Counted from the stretch's first letter, positions 22,391 through 32,509 are shown. The stretch is 64,000 nt of DNA from Bufo bufo (GCF_905171765.1 NC_053393.1:68913371-68977370), one strand, 5' to 3'. Notes: generated from the sequence alone by a model not told the origin. Made by a program: numbers and translations.

Positions 22391-23520
22391 AAGACTTATC
22401 AATAAACTGCAGTCATTGAGCATGGACTCCCATATTGTTGAGTGGATTAGGCAGTGGCTGAGTGACAGACAACAGAGGGTTGTAGTCAATGGAGAACATT
22501 CAAAACAAGGTAATGTTACCAGTGGGGTTCCACAGGGATCTGTACTGGGACCGATTTTGTTTAATATCTTCATAAGTGATATTGCAAAAGGCCTCGCTGG
22601 TAAGGTTTGTCTTTTTGCTGATGACACAAAGATATGTAACAGGGTTGATGTTCCTGGAGGGAAACGCCAAATGGAAAAGGATTTAGGAAAACTAGAAGAA
22701 TGGTCAGAACTCTGGAAACTGAAATTTAATGTGGATAAGTGCAAGATAATGCACCTGGGGCGTAAAAACCCAAGGGCAGAATATAGAATATTTGACACAG
22801 TCCTGACCTCAGTATCTGAGGAAAGGGATTTAGGAGTAATTATTTCAGAAGACTTAAAGGTGGGAAGACAATGTAATAGAGCAGCACGAAATGCCAGCAG
22901 AATGCTTGGATGTATAGGGAGAGGTATAAGCAGTAGAAAGAGTGAAGTGCTTATGCCGCTGTACAGAACACTGGTGAGACCTCACTTGGAGTATTGTGCG
23001 CAGTACTGGAGGCCATATCTCCAGAAGGATATAGATACTCTAGAGAGAGTTCAGAGAAGAGCTACTAAACTAGTACATGGATTGCAGGATAAAACTTACC
23101 AGGAAAGGTTAAAGGACCTTAATATGTATAGCTTGGAAGAAAGAAGAGACAGAGGGGATATGATAGAAACTTTTAAATACATAAAGGGAATCAACTCGGT
23201 AAAGGAAGAGAGCATATTTAAAAGAAGAAAAACTACCACAAGAGGACACAGTTTTAAATTAGAGGGGCAAAGGTTTAAAAGTAATATAAGGAAGTATTAC
23301 TTTACTGAGAGAGTAGTGGATGCATGGAATAGCCTTCCTGCAGAAGTGGTAGCTGCAAATACAGTGAAGGGGTTTAAGCATGCATGGGATAGGCATAAGG
23401 CCATCCTTCATATAAGATAGGGCCGGGGGCTATCCATAGTATTCAGTATATTGGGCAGACTAGATGGGCCAAATGGTTCTTATCTGCCGACACATTCTAT
23501 GTTTCTATGTTTCTATGTTC
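22390..23520 (+). mobile_element. CR1-type LINE, 5' truncated (CR1-B)
   Basis: Insertion in PLE-A ORF1. It starts within the reverse transcriptase and ends at a 3' terminus of 'agatgggccaaatggttct' followed by repeated 'tttctatg' octamers. It lacks the 5' UTR, ORF1 and endonuclease. It matches CR1-A at 10300-11217 closely but is longer and unbroken. The left junction is approximate. Confidence 0.88.
22416..23420 (+). CDS. CR1-type reverse transcriptase, C-terminal ~330 residues
   Basis: Open from within the fingers/palm region to the natural end. Blocks: VTSGVPQGSVLGPILFNIFI (motif B region), LFADDTKICNRVD (catalytic motif C, F-A-D-D), KFNVDKCKIMHLGRKN (motif D/E), then the thumb and conserved C-terminal region LERVQRRATKLVHGL with YQERLKDLNMYSLEERR. 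The first residue comes from a non-ATG codon, and the frame continues left to the truncation point, so this is a fragment and no natural start is present. It has no stops, suggesting a fairly recent insertion. It cannot be autonomous without its endonuclease. Confidence 0.88.
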   Translation: MSMDSHIVEWIRQWLSDRQQRVVVNGEHSKQGNVTSGVPQGSVLGPILFNIFISDIAKGLAGKVCLFADDTKICNRVDVPGGKRQMEKDLGKLEEWSELWKLKFNVDKCKIMHLGRKNPRAEYRIFDTVLTSVSEERDLGVIISEDLKVGRQCNRAARNASRMLGCIGRGISSRKSEVLMPLYRTLVRPHLEYCAQYWRPYLQKDIDTLERVQRRATKLVHGLQDKTYQERLKDLNMYSLEERRDRGDMIETFKYIKGINSVKEESIFKRRKTTTRGHSFKLEGQRFKSNIRKYYFTERVVDAWNSLPAEVVAANTVKGFKHAWDRHKAILHIR

Positions 23521-24135
23521 ATTGGAAGGTGCCTGAGTTGTTTTCCTCCGTCTCCTCACATCCCTTTGTTGGGTATTGGATAGTCTCTCATTTTGCCAAT
23601 TATAGACGTTGCCTCTTTTGTAATCATCTGTGTCTCTACACCACTTGGTTCTTTTATTCTCCTCTGATTCTAACTGGAACTGCTTCATTTGAGTGGCTGT
23701 ATCCTCAGTAAATTTAGTGAAGTCCTCTGGTGATAAAAAGGACCGCAAACCGGTCTCAATATCGCCTATTTCACAATGTAAAATTGAGAGTTCATGTTGG
23801 AGGTACTCTGTGTTGAGCAAAATAAAGTCCAAAGAATATCGGTTGGATAAAGCTTCAAATTTTTTGCAAAACAAAGAATTGTTGTAAAAAAGGTTTGGTC
23901 GAATATTGGATCGCATCCCTCTGGGAATCTTCTGTGTTCTGTGGTATTCTCCAAGTGTCGTCATATGCAGACGAAGCGATACCATACGTTTGGAGGTAAC
24001 CTCAAACTTCCGTTTTAATTCCTTAGTAGAAGGGGTGTTGAGGAAGGTGGCATCTCCCCCTATGTCATGCAAGATGCGCTCGGCGTCTTCAGTCGTGTAT
24101 ACACAACTGGGTGAAGCAGGTTCAAAGGTAGACAT
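23518..24135 (-). pseudogene. PLE-A ORF1, N-terminal part
   Basis: Starts at the ATG at 24133-24135 (MSTFEPASPSC...) and runs about 205 residues to the CR1 insertion. It contains a helical, charged stretch (EDTATQMKQFQLESEENK) and the segment KRTKWCRDTDDYKRGNVYNW. It has no enzyme motif. By position and content it resembles ORF1 proteins described upstream of the reverse transcriptase in some PLEs, perhaps a nucleic-acid-binding or oligomerising protein. That role is inference. The frame also stays open upstream of this ATG, but the extra residues look like terminal-repeat translation. Confidence 0.75.
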
Positions 24136-24290
24136 GATGCAAAAAATAAACGTAAGAAAATATATATATATGTAGGCACCGTGCTCAGCCAATAGACCAC
24201 AAATAGTACACAAAAAATGGCGGCACTGGTGGAATAAATGTGGAGAGTAGGGTGCACGTCCCAAGGGGAATAGGCTTCTTACCCCAATGT

Positions 24291-24350
24291 ATAAATCCGG
24301 AAAAACGAGCGGCACTCCGTTAGATAAAGAAAAGTGAACCTTTAATCACC
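24291..24350 (-). repeat. PLE-A 5' terminal repeat (pseudo-LTR part)
   Basis: Copy of the 3' terminal block at the 5' end of the element. Its outer edge corresponds to a point 8 nt downstream of the cleavage site predicted from the hammerhead-like motif in the 3' copy. Confidence 0.9.
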
Positions 24351-24640
24351 GTTTAGTCTCGTTTTTTTTCCAAATTTTACAACTGAAAGTGAAAAATGTC
24401 ATTTTTTTGCAAAAAAATCGTTAAATTTCGATTAATAACAAAAAAGTAAAAATGTCAGCAGCAATGAAATACCACCAAATGAAAGCTCTATTAGTGAGAA
24501 GAAAAGTAGGTAAAATTCATTTGGGTGGTAAGTTGCATGACCGAGCAATAAACGGTTAAAGTAGTGTAGGTCAGACGTGTAAAAAGTGGCCAGGTCATTA
24601 AGGGTGTTTAAGCTAAGGGGGCTGAGGTGGTTAATGACCG
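24351..24640. repeat. Fragment of an AT-rich DNA-transposon repeat, left of Gypsy-2
   Basis: The segment holds 'taccaccaaatgaaagctct' and ends near 'gggggctgaggtggttaa'. It looks like the terminal part of a dispersed, non-coding DNA-transposon-derived repeat. It continues the reading frame of the Gypsy-2 protease fragment only by chance. The related-looking block from 31100 on the other side suggests Gypsy-2 sits inside or beside this repeat. Confidence 0.45.
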
Positions 24641-25035
24641 GGTTGTGGAGCTGCAACCAGGGCATCCCTAACACCATCTCCACAGGCAAATTCTCAAGAA
24701 CGAAGAACGAACACCTTTCTGAATGACATACCCCGACAGACAAGGTTAATTCGGGAGTGCATAATTTGACGGTTCCTCCCAACAAGGGAGTGAAGTCAAT
24801 GGCCACAATACGGATGGGAGTGGGCAGATTCAAGACCGGAATTCCCAGCTGACGCGCGAACCTGAGATCAATAAAACTAAAGGCAGAATCGGAATCAATA
24901 AAAGCTCTACCTGATCCCCTGACAGTACAAAAGGTAACAGAAATAGGTAATAACAACTTCTTTCTTACCACCTCCGGGAGTACCTTGCTTTTGGATCCCT
25001 CAAACTTGGGTGGTCTTCCTAAAGGGAGGGATCTT
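24641..25035 (-). pseudogene. Gypsy-2 aspartic protease remnant
   Basis: Shows the retroviral-type protease fold signatures AFIDSDSAFSFID and LENLPVEMVLGMPWL. The active-site triad position reads D-S-D where D-S/T-G is expected, so the enzyme should be inactive. Downstream the frame runs into non-retroelement repeat sequence, so the reverse transcriptase is missing. Confidence 0.8.
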
Positions 25036-25191
25036 TGGACATTGACGAACCCAATGTTCCGAGTCGCCACAGTAGAAACAGGCACCCTGTAGTCGGCGTC
25101 GTTCTCTTCGAGTCATACCCAGCTGCATAGGCTCGTCCAAGTGAGACTCCTGGCTAGGTCCCACGGATGCAGGTTCAGGTCTGGAGGGTCC

Positions 25192-25853
25192 CTAGGGAAA
25201 GAAAAGATGTTCTCGCTGTCTCTCCCTGACACATCTGTCCAATCTAATGGCTAAGGTCATGGTCTCTTTTATAGGGTTTCTGGACAGGGGTAACCCACAA
25301 ACATATCCTTGAGATTCTCTGCGAGGCCTGACCTGAACTGACTTTTTAGCACCGGTTCGTTCCAGCCAGAGGGTACACACCACTTACGGAACTGGGTACA
25401 GTAGTCCTCAACTGGTCTGTCACCCTGAGTGAGGGACTTGAAATGGGACTCAGCTACAGAAGCTCTATCGGGTTTGTTGTACAGAACCCCCAGCACCTGG
25501 AAAAATACCTCGACGGATCGAAGACAAGGAGAGTCCGGGGGCAAGGCGAACGCCCACTCCTGAGGGTCGCCTTGGAGGAGAGAAATAACTATCCCTACCC
25601 TCTGCGGGTCGGAACCTGAAGAGTGGGGACGCAAGCGAAAGTACAACTTGCAGCTCTCCTTAAAGGCCAGAAAACACTGGCGGTCACCAGATAAACGGTC
25701 AGGCAATTTCACATGAGGCTCAACCTGCGGCGCAGTCGGGGCAGCAAGTGGGAAGGTCCGACCAGATTCCTGGGCCTGTAATCTTTCCCCAAGCTCCTGA
25801 ACTATTTGTGCCAGACTCTGCACGTGGTCGGTAAGGCTTTGCAGAGGGTCCAT
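25192..25853 (-). pseudogene. Gypsy-2 gag, frameshifted
   Basis: Begins at the ATG at 25851-25853 (MDPLQSLTDHVQSLAQIVQE), then a capsid-like region with SFRLRPH/VGIVISLLQGDPQEWAF, VEDYCTQFRKW and QFRSGLAENLKDMFVG, all typical of retrotransposon gag. The first frame stops at 25269 and the sequence continues in another phase (RNPIKETMTLAIRLDRCVRE). A CCHC zinc knuckle (CFYCGDSEHWVRQC) follows on the same strand at about 25036-25090. Gag would coat the element RNA. This copy is inactive. Confidence 0.85.
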
Positions 25854-25931
25854 AGTGAATGTAAGGGCCTGTGATTTTGTCACGCCGCCCCGGAAAGAGA
25901 AAGGGAGAGCGTGCACCCACTAGTCTGCCAC

Positions 25932-26390
25932 TGTCACGGATGATGTTGCAGATAGTTGCTGGAAGTTATGAATAAACGTCCGACTGGCTTGATCCCAAAC
26001 TAAGGAGCATATAGGTGACCCCTATAAAACCCTAAGAGCTCACCCTGACTGCTAAGCACATACAAGGGTCTCAAAGGTAGACGATTGTATGCCCCCGTAC
26101 CTAGACTGTGTGACACCTGATAACCCTATAATAGTGAGGGGACACGACCACCAGCTCCCTGCACTTCATACGGAGGGAGTCAGGGTCACCAAGAATCAGT
26201 TCAATCCAGGAAGTAGTATAAACCGCAAAGTGAGGCAGTATGGGAGGGAATATAAAGGAAAGAGGATTAGTCTAAATAGGTGACACCTGTGAGAAGAAAA
26301 TGAGATGAGAAAGTGAAACCAAAACAAAGAACATCATGCAAGGGGTGAGAAGGATGTCTGTCAGACCTTCTCACAGAAGTGGCGGTGACA
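25932..26390 (-). repeat. Gypsy-1 3' LTR (459 bp)
   Basis: On the minus strand it starts TGTCACCGCCACTTCTG and ends in TGACA. The sequence just upstream of it in element sense, 'agagggaggggtac', is purine-rich and is the likely polypurine tract. Compared with the 5' LTR it lacks a ~70-bp block. Confidence 0.93.
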
Positions 26391-26635
26391 GTACCCCTCC
26401 CTCTACGGGTGGACTCCGGACACTCAGAACCCACCTTCTCAGGATGAGACCTATGGAAAGCCTTGATGAGAAGAGTGGCCTTAATGTCCGCCACTGGGAC
26501 CCACATCCTCTCCTCAGGACCATAACCCTCCCAATGAACAAGGTACTGGAAAGAACCGTTGTCAATGCGAGAATCCACAATCCTAGAGACCTGGAATTCA
26601 AGATTACGATCAACAAAAATCGGAGGAGGAGGCAA
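26391..26635 (-). pseudogene. Gypsy-1 chromodomain
   Basis: Encodes EFQVSRIVDSRIDNGSFQYL, then VHWEGYGPEERMWVP and a terminal helix (IKAFHRSHPEK). This is a chromodomain with its aromatic cage residues partly recognisable, in the C-terminal position typical of chromovirus integrases, where it steers integration to chromatin. It is separated from the integrase core by a frameshift. Confidence 0.9.
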
Positions 26636-26667
26636 AGAGGAGGGTACAGTGGGTTGGACATAAGGTT

Positions 26668-27837
26668 TTAATAGGGACCTGTGAAAAACATTATGGATCT
26701 TCCAAGTCTGAGGAAGATCAAGACGGAAGGCAACAGGATTGATGACGGCCCAATAAACTTAGGACCCAACTTCCAGGAGGGAACCTTCTGTTTGATATTC
26801 TTTGTAGACAACCACACCAGATCACCCACATTCAGGTCCGGACCAGGCACACATCTCTTATCTGCCACACGCTTATATCTCTCACTCATCCTCTTCAGAT
26901 TACCCTGAATCTTTTGCCAAATAAATGACAAAGACAAGGAAAATCTCTCCTCATCAGGTAAACCAGATGACCCCTCTCCAGAGAATGTCCCAAACTGTGG
27001 ATGAAACCCATATGCACCAAAAAATGGTGACTTATCAGAGGACTCCTGGCGACGGTTATTTAAAGCAAACTCAGCAAGGGACAAAAAAGAATACCAATCC
27101 TCCTGATTCTCTGCCACAAAACAGTGCAGATATGTCTCCAGATTCTGATTGACGCGTTCGGTCTGACCATTCAACTGCGGATAATAAGCAGAAGAAAATG
27201 ACAACTGAATCCCCAAGCGAGAACAGAAGGCCTTCCAGAATCTGGAAACAAATTGCATGCCCCTATCAGAAACAATGTCTGAAGGAATGCCATGCAGTTT
27301 AACAATGTGATCAACAAACGTTTGCGCCAACATCTTAGCATTGGGTAACCCAGGAAAGGGAATGAAATGCGCCATTTTGCTAAAACGGTCCACTACCACC
27401 AGAATCACAGTCTTCCCCGAGGAACGAGGCAGGTCCGTAATGAAGTCCATGGACAGATGCGTCCAAGGACGGGAAGGAATGGGTAACGGGAGGAGAGAAC
27501 CCGATGGCCGTGAATGAGGGACCTTGGCACGAGCGCAGGTCTCGCAGGCTGCCACAAAACCCTCAACCGTCTTACGAAGAGCTGGCCACCAGAATCTCCG
27601 AGCAATGAGATCTACTGTGGCTCTACTCCCCGGGTGCCCAGCAAGGACAGTATCGTGGTGCTCCTTAAAAACCTTGTGCCGTAAAGCGAGAGGGACAAAG
27701 ATCAGGAGCCTCTTCCTGGGCTGCCTGAACCTCTGCCTCCAAATCAGGATAAAGAGCAGAGACGACCACCCCTTCAGCCAAAATGGGACCCGGGTCCTCA
27801 AAGTTCCCCCCTCCCGGAAAACAACGTGACAGGGCAT
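26668..27837 (-). pseudogene. Gypsy-1 integrase
   Basis: Contains the HHCC zinc-binding half (GHPGSRATVDLIARRFWWP and CETCARAK), then the DDE core: Asp in LSMDFITDLP, Asp in IVSDRGMQFVS and Glu in LNGQTERVNQNLE. After the core come the GPY-like KLGPKFIGP residues. It inserts cDNA into the chromosome. The frame shifts near 26660, before the chromodomain. Confidence 0.9.
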
Positions 27838-28558
27838 CCGCCTTCACATTTTTGACCCCAGGGCGGAACGTGACAACAAAATTAAACCTAGAAAAGAACA
27901 AAGACCATGTGGCCTGTCTCGGGTTCAGACGCTTGGCTGATTCCAAGTAGGCCAGATTCTTATGGTCGGTAAACACGGTAATAGGGTGTCTGGCTCCCTC
28001 TAACCAATTGCGCCATTCCTCAAAAGCTAATTTGATGGCCAACAACTCCCTATCTCCCACATCGTAATTTCTCTCTGCAGAGGAGAGTTTCCTTGAGAAA
28101 AAGGCACACGGTCGCCATTTGGCAGGAGAGGGACCCTGAGATAAGACCGCACCCACACCCACCTCAGAAGCGTCCACCTCAACAATAAAAGGTAGAGAGA
28201 CATCAGGTTGTACCAAAATGGGAGCGGAAGCAAAACTCTCTTTGATACTAGAAAAGGCCTTAAGCGCATCTACCGACCAGGAGGAAAAATCTACCCCCTT
28301 TTTAGTCATATCAGTGAGTGGCTTAACAACAGAGGAATAATTCAAAATTAACTTTCTGTAATAATTGGCAAAACCCAAAAACCACATCAGCGCCTTCTGA
28401 TTCTCAGGAAGCTCCCAATCAAGCACAGCGCAGACCTTATCAGGGTCCATGCGAAAACCAGAAGCGGAGAGAAGAAAACCGAGAAATTGAATCTCCGGAA
28501 CTGCAAACACACATTTTTCCAGTTTAGCGTACAATTTATTCTCCCGCAGAATGAGCAA
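27665..28558 (-). pseudogene. Gypsy-1 reverse transcriptase thumb, connection and RNase H
   Basis: Begins in the thumb (KLEKCVFAVPEIQFLGFLLS), with the connection FLGFANYYRKLI. RNase H shows the first catalytic Asp in IVEVDASEVGVGAVLSQ, then Glu in DVGDRELLAIKLAFEEWR and Asp in ITVFTDHKNLAYL. The tether WSLFFSRFNFVVTFRPG follows, with KADALSR. It is the longest open part of pol, and the C-terminal end is frameshifted into the integrase frame. Confidence 0.9.
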
Positions 28559-28559
28559 G

Positions 28560-29710
28560 ACCTAACATGGTGGTCCCTATGAGTTTTGAAATCAGGAGAA
28601 AAAAATCTAAATGTCATCTAGATACACCAGTACAAATTTCCCCATTAAATGATAAAAAATGCTGTTCACAAAATGTTGGAAGACGGCCGGAGCATTCATC
28701 AAACCAAAGGGCATAACCAAATTCTCGAAATGACCCTCAGGGGTATTAAAGGCTGTCTTTCATTCGTCCCCTTCCCTGACCCTGACTAGGTTGTATGCCC
28801 CTCTTAAATCCAACTTAGAAAAAATCTTTAGCCCCAACAATCTGGTTAAACAGGTCCGGGATCAGAGGAAGCGGATATGGGTCACGAATTGTGATACGGT
28901 TCAGCTCCCTGAAATCCAGACAAGGTCTTAAAGAACCATCTTTTTTCTTAACAAAAAAAAAACCTGCGGCAACAGGTGACTTTGAGGGTCGGATGTGTCC
29001 CTTTCTCAGGCTCTCAGAGATATAAGTACGGATAGCGACTCTTTCAGGTTGGGAGAGATTGTATAAACGTGATTTTGGCAGCTTGGCGCCTGGGATGAGA
29101 TTAATAGGGCAATCGTACTCCCGGTGAGGGGGCAACTCCTGGACACCACTCTCGGAAAACACATCCAAAAATTCAGAGAGAAAAGCTGGTACAGTCTTGG
29201 TAGAAACCTCTGAAAGAGACGCCGTGAGGCAATTCTCTCTGCAAAAGTCACTCCAACCATTTATTTGCCTTGCTTGCCAATCAATGGTGGGGTTATGTTT
29301 AGTGAGAAACATGACATATCCTCAACATGAGCATCACCCACAGTCAAACGGATATTGTGAACTATGTCCTTTAACGATCTTTGAGAAAGTGGAGTGGAAT
29401 CGATAGCAAAAACAGGTATATCCTTTTCCAAAGTGCATACCTGGAAACCATGCGTTATAGCAAATTGATTATCAATAAGATTGACAGCTGCTCCACTATC
29501 TACAAAAATCTCACAAACAATGTTCTTGCTGTCTAGCGCCACCCTGGCAGGTAGGAGAAAACGGGAACTACAAGCAAACGGCAAACCTTCAATTTCCGCA
29601 TCAACCTTGCCAATAGTAGCAAATGGAAAGTTTTTAGAGGTTTTTTTTTCTTTTTGTCTCTTTTTTATTACCCTCAGAAAACTCCATGAATCTCCTAGAG
29701 GGGCAAACAT
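28560..29710 (-). pseudogene. Gypsy-1 protease and reverse transcriptase N-terminal half
   Basis: Protease shows IFVDSGAAVNLID, with the D-S-G active site intact. It is followed by the pol linker LSEFLDVFSESGVQELPPHR and the reverse transcriptase entry YNLSQPERVAIRTYISESL...FFFVKKKDGSLRPCLDFREL. The palm region at about 28600-28815 is frameshifted, and a stop lies immediately after the catalytic YLDDI at about 28617-28640. These breaks make the enzyme inactive. Confidence 0.88.
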
Positions 29711-30065
29711 TAGCCAAATTATTTATACCCCCACAACAGAAACAAACCCTCCTCTGAGAGCTGAATCCTCTACTATCAGAGGCAATCAAACCCAGCTGCA
29801 TGGCCTCCTGCTCAGAGGGGACCTCCTCTCTCTCTAAGTCGCCTGTCAATACGAACAGCTAGAGACATGGCAGACTCCAACTCCAAGCAAACAAAATTCT
29901 CACTACCCCGGAGAACGTATCCGGAAGCGAGATCTTAGGCTCGGAACAAACTCCATGAACGCAAGCAGAACAGGTCACCTGAAACTGAGACACTGTTTTA
30001 CGGAGATCTGCTACTTCCAGTGAAAGACCCTGCATGCGGTCAATCAAGGCTGAAACCGGATCCAT
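29634..30065 (-). pseudogene. Gypsy-1 gag, heavily decayed
   Basis: Starts at the ATG at 30063-30065 (MDPVSALIDRMQGLSLEVAD), soon breaks, and resumes with a region ending in a zinc-knuckle-like CFCCGGINNLANVC in which the expected His is missing. It is much shorter than a working gag, so an internal deletion is likely near 29850-29900. Confidence 0.75.
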
Positions 30066-30092
30066 GTTTAAGACGGTAATGGCGGTTTATAA

Positions 30093-30618
30093 TGTCACAG
30101 ATGATGTTGCAGATAGCTGGAAGTTATGATTAAACGTCCGACTGGCTTGATCCCAAACTAAGGAGCATATAGGTGACTCCTATAAAACCCTAAGAGCTCA
30201 CCCTGACTGCTAAGCACATACAAGGGTCTCAAAGGTAGACGATTGTATGCACCCGTACCTAGACTGTGTGACACCTGAAAACCCTATAATAGTGAGGGGA
30301 CACGACCACCGGCTCCCTGCACTTCATACGGAGGGAGTCAGGGTCACCAAGAATCAAGCCAGCAAGGAAACACAATACATGAAAGGACTTATCTGAACAG
30401 CAGCAGAAGCCTCTAGCAGTGAACACTACAATCCAGGAAGTAGTATAAACCGCAAAGTGAGGCAGTATGGGAGGGAATATAAAGGAAAGAGGATTAGTCT
30501 AAATAGGTGACACCTGGGAGAAGAAAATGAGATTAGAAAGTGAAACCAAAACAAAGAACATCATGCAAGAGGTAGAGAAGGACGTCTGTCAGACCTTCTC
30601 ACAGAAGTGGCGGTGACA
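30093..30618 (-). repeat. Gypsy-1 5' LTR (526 bp)
   Basis: Same ends as the 3' LTR and near-identical along its length. It contains an additional segment at about 30356-30429 ('agccagcaaggaaacac...'). The sequence just inside the LTR does not start with TGG, so a standard tRNA primer site is not obvious. Confidence 0.93.
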
Positions 30619-31090
30619 GCCACCCACGCTCCTGTCCCTGCCTATTTGCACTTACCCATCCTAGGCGGCGGAGCGCAACTGGGCGGCGATCCCTAACTTG
30701 AGTAAGTGCGGGAGGGACAGAGAAAAGCAGAGACAGGCAACGGGCGGCGTGCAGTGACAGGAGCGTACAGCAGTTGAGAAGGGTCAGCAAACTAGCAAAG
30801 GTCACAACAAGAGGTCATGTCAAACTACGAGGGAGATGCAAAGACAATACCAACAACAAGCCAGAGGTCAAACCTGGAGGTCGCGTCAGAGTACAAGGGA
30901 GAAGCAGGAGCGTGGTCAAATTACTAGCCGTCGGTTAAATACAAGAGCAATGGAGCAGAGTATCAAGAGCCTATATAAACAATATCACAGGCAACCTGTG
31001 GCCAGCAGGTTGCCTGCTTATATACTGAAGGGCTAAGGTCATGTGACGTGGCCAGCGCCACACGACCTGTCCCAGGACTGATAACTGAGT
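30619..31090 (-). mobile_element. Gypsy-2 leader/LTR (part 2)
   Basis: Continues Gypsy-2 upstream of its gag on the far side of Gypsy-1. On the minus strand it has a TATA-like 'agtatataagcagg' at about 31013-31027, followed by the T/C-rich 'gtttgacctctggcttg' region, which reads like a Gypsy LTR/leader. The outer boundary near 31090 is approximate. No 3' LTR was found. Confidence 0.65.
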
Positions 31091-32407
31091 GCTGAGTGTC
31101 CGGTTCCAGAAACCATACGGCGTTCCTTTCCTTCTGCACCCTGCCGTTTGGTCATACAGCAGTTTACGACCACATATGGGGTGTTTCTGTAAACTGCAGA
31201 ATCAGGGTAATAAATTTTAAGTTTTGTTTGACTGTTAACCCTTGCTTTGTTACTGGAAAAAAACGGATCAAAATGTAAAATTTGCCAAAAAATAGCTGTT
31301 TTGGCACCGTTTTTATTTTATTTTTGGACCGTGTTCATCTGAGGGGTTAGGTAATGGGAGATTTTTATAGAGCAGATTCTTATGGACGCGGCGATACCTA
31401 ATATGTCTACATTTATTTAGGTTTTACACTATATTATTCTTTTATAAACAAAAACAAAAAAAATTTAGTATTTCCATAGTCTGAGTCAGTTTTTCTAAAG
31501 TTTTTAGCCGATTATCTTAGGTAGGGGCTAATTTTTTGCGGGATGAGAGGATGGTTTTATTGGCACTATTTTGGGGGTATATGACTTTTTGATCGCTTGC
31601 TATTACACTTTTTGTGATGTAAGGTGACAAAAAAATACCTTTTTTTGCACCGTTTTTATTTCTATTTTTTGACCGTGTTCATCTGAGGGTTAGGTCATGG
31701 GGTATTTTTATAGAGCAGATTCTTACGGACGCGGTGATACCATCACGGATGCGGACCCATTCACTTGAATGGGTCCGCAAATCCGGAGATGCGGAATGGT
31801 GCGGCACGAAACGGAACGTGGGGTTTCGTCCCGTACTTCCGTTCTGCAAAAAGATAGAATATGTCCTATTTTTTTGCGGAACGGCTGGATCGCGGACCCA
31901 TTCAAGTGAATTGGTCTGCGATCCACTGCGGCCGCCCCACGGACTGTGTTCGTGCATTGCGGTCCGCATTTTGCGGGCCGCAGCACGACCACGGGGTGCA
32001 CATGTTCGTATGCAGGGGGCCTAAGAGTAATTTTTGTTTGTTTTTAGCCGATTATCTTAGGTAGGGGCTAATTTTTTGAGGGATGAGAGGACGGCTTTAT
32101 TGGCACTATTTTGGGGGGGCATATGACTTTTTGATCGCTTGCTATTACACTTTTTGTGATGTATGGTGACAAAAAAATACCTTTTTTTGCACCGCTTTTA
32201 TTTTATTTTTTTGACCGTGTTCATCTGAGGGGTTAGGTCATGGGGTATTTTTATAGAGCAGATTCTTACGGACGCGTTGATACCTAATATGTCTACTTTT
32301 TTTTATTTATTTTAGTTTTACAAATTAATATTTTTGAAAAAGAAAAATGTTTTGTTTTAGTGTCTCAAGTCTGAGAACCATAGTTTTTTTTCGATTGGCA
32401 GTGGCTA
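31091..32407. repeat. AT-rich DNA-transposon-derived repeat with local duplication
   Basis: The block 'gaccgtgttcatctgagg' with 'atagagcagattctta(t/c)ggac' occurs at about 31325, 31672 and 32215. The block 'agccgattatcttaggtagg' occurs at about 31507 and 32046. The sequence was therefore duplicated locally, and the second copy is interrupted by the MITE at 31741-32025. The left part ('acatatggggtgtttctgta') resembles a dispersed DNA-transposon repeat. No coding sequence. Confidence 0.6.
31741..32025. mobile_element. Palindromic MITE ('gcggacccattca' family)
   Basis: Contains 'gcggacccattcacttga' with its near inverse 'aatgggtccgc' directly adjacent, and again further right ('gcggacccattcaagtga'). 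The inner half is GC-rich ('gcattttgcgggccgc'). It has replaced the equivalent segment of the surrounding duplicated repeat. Same family vocabulary as 2590-2835. Confidence 0.6.
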
Positions 32408-32509
32408 AGTGGTAGGCAATTAAGAGTGCCGTATTTGTGTGAGGGGAGGCGGGGCGTTCACTATTTAAACCTGGCCCTCCTCCCCCCACTTGTCGGTTCG
32501 AACGATTTC
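32408..32509 (+). repeat. Split direct repeat A1
   Basis: Starts 'agtggtaggcaattaagagt' and ends 'gaacgatttc'. It matches A2 with about one base change. Confidence 0.93.

Larger units (their letters stand above)
17217..24350 (-). mobile_element. Penelope-like retroelement PLE-A, interrupted by Tc1 and CR1
   Basis: A 7.1-kb unit on the minus strand is bounded by a 60-bp direct repeat (17217-17276 and 24291-24350). It encodes ORF1, then ORF2 with a Penelope-type reverse transcriptase and a C-terminal GIY-YIG nuclease, then a ~1.1-kb 3' region with a decayed hammerhead motif. Two later insertions split it: a Tc1/mariner element (18682-20235) and a CR1 LINE (about 22390-23520). Without the Tc1 the ORF2 frame is unbroken, so the copy was young when it was hit. 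Confidence 0.9.
24641..25931 (-). mobile_element. Gypsy-2: older Ty3/Gypsy element, gag-protease remnant (part 1)
   Basis: On the minus strand this holds the leader end, gag, zinc knuckle and protease of a Ty3/Gypsy element. It breaks off before the reverse transcriptase, where the AT-rich repeat begins. Its upstream leader/LTR sequence continues at 30619-31090, on the other side of the inserted Gypsy-1. Joining across Gypsy-1 at the GCCAC duplication gives continuous leader sequence. Confidence 0.82.
25932..30618 (-). mobile_element. Gypsy-1: full-length chromodomain Ty3/Gypsy element
   Basis: A 4687-bp element on the minus strand with LTRs at 30093-30618 (5') and 25932-26390 (3'), both TG...CA. 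A perfect 5-bp target duplication, GCCAC, lies at 25927-25931 and 30619-30623. Internal order is gag, protease, reverse transcriptase, RNase H, integrase, chromodomain, the arrangement of chromoviruses. Several stops and frameshifts make it inactive. It is inserted in Gypsy-2. Confidence 0.95.
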
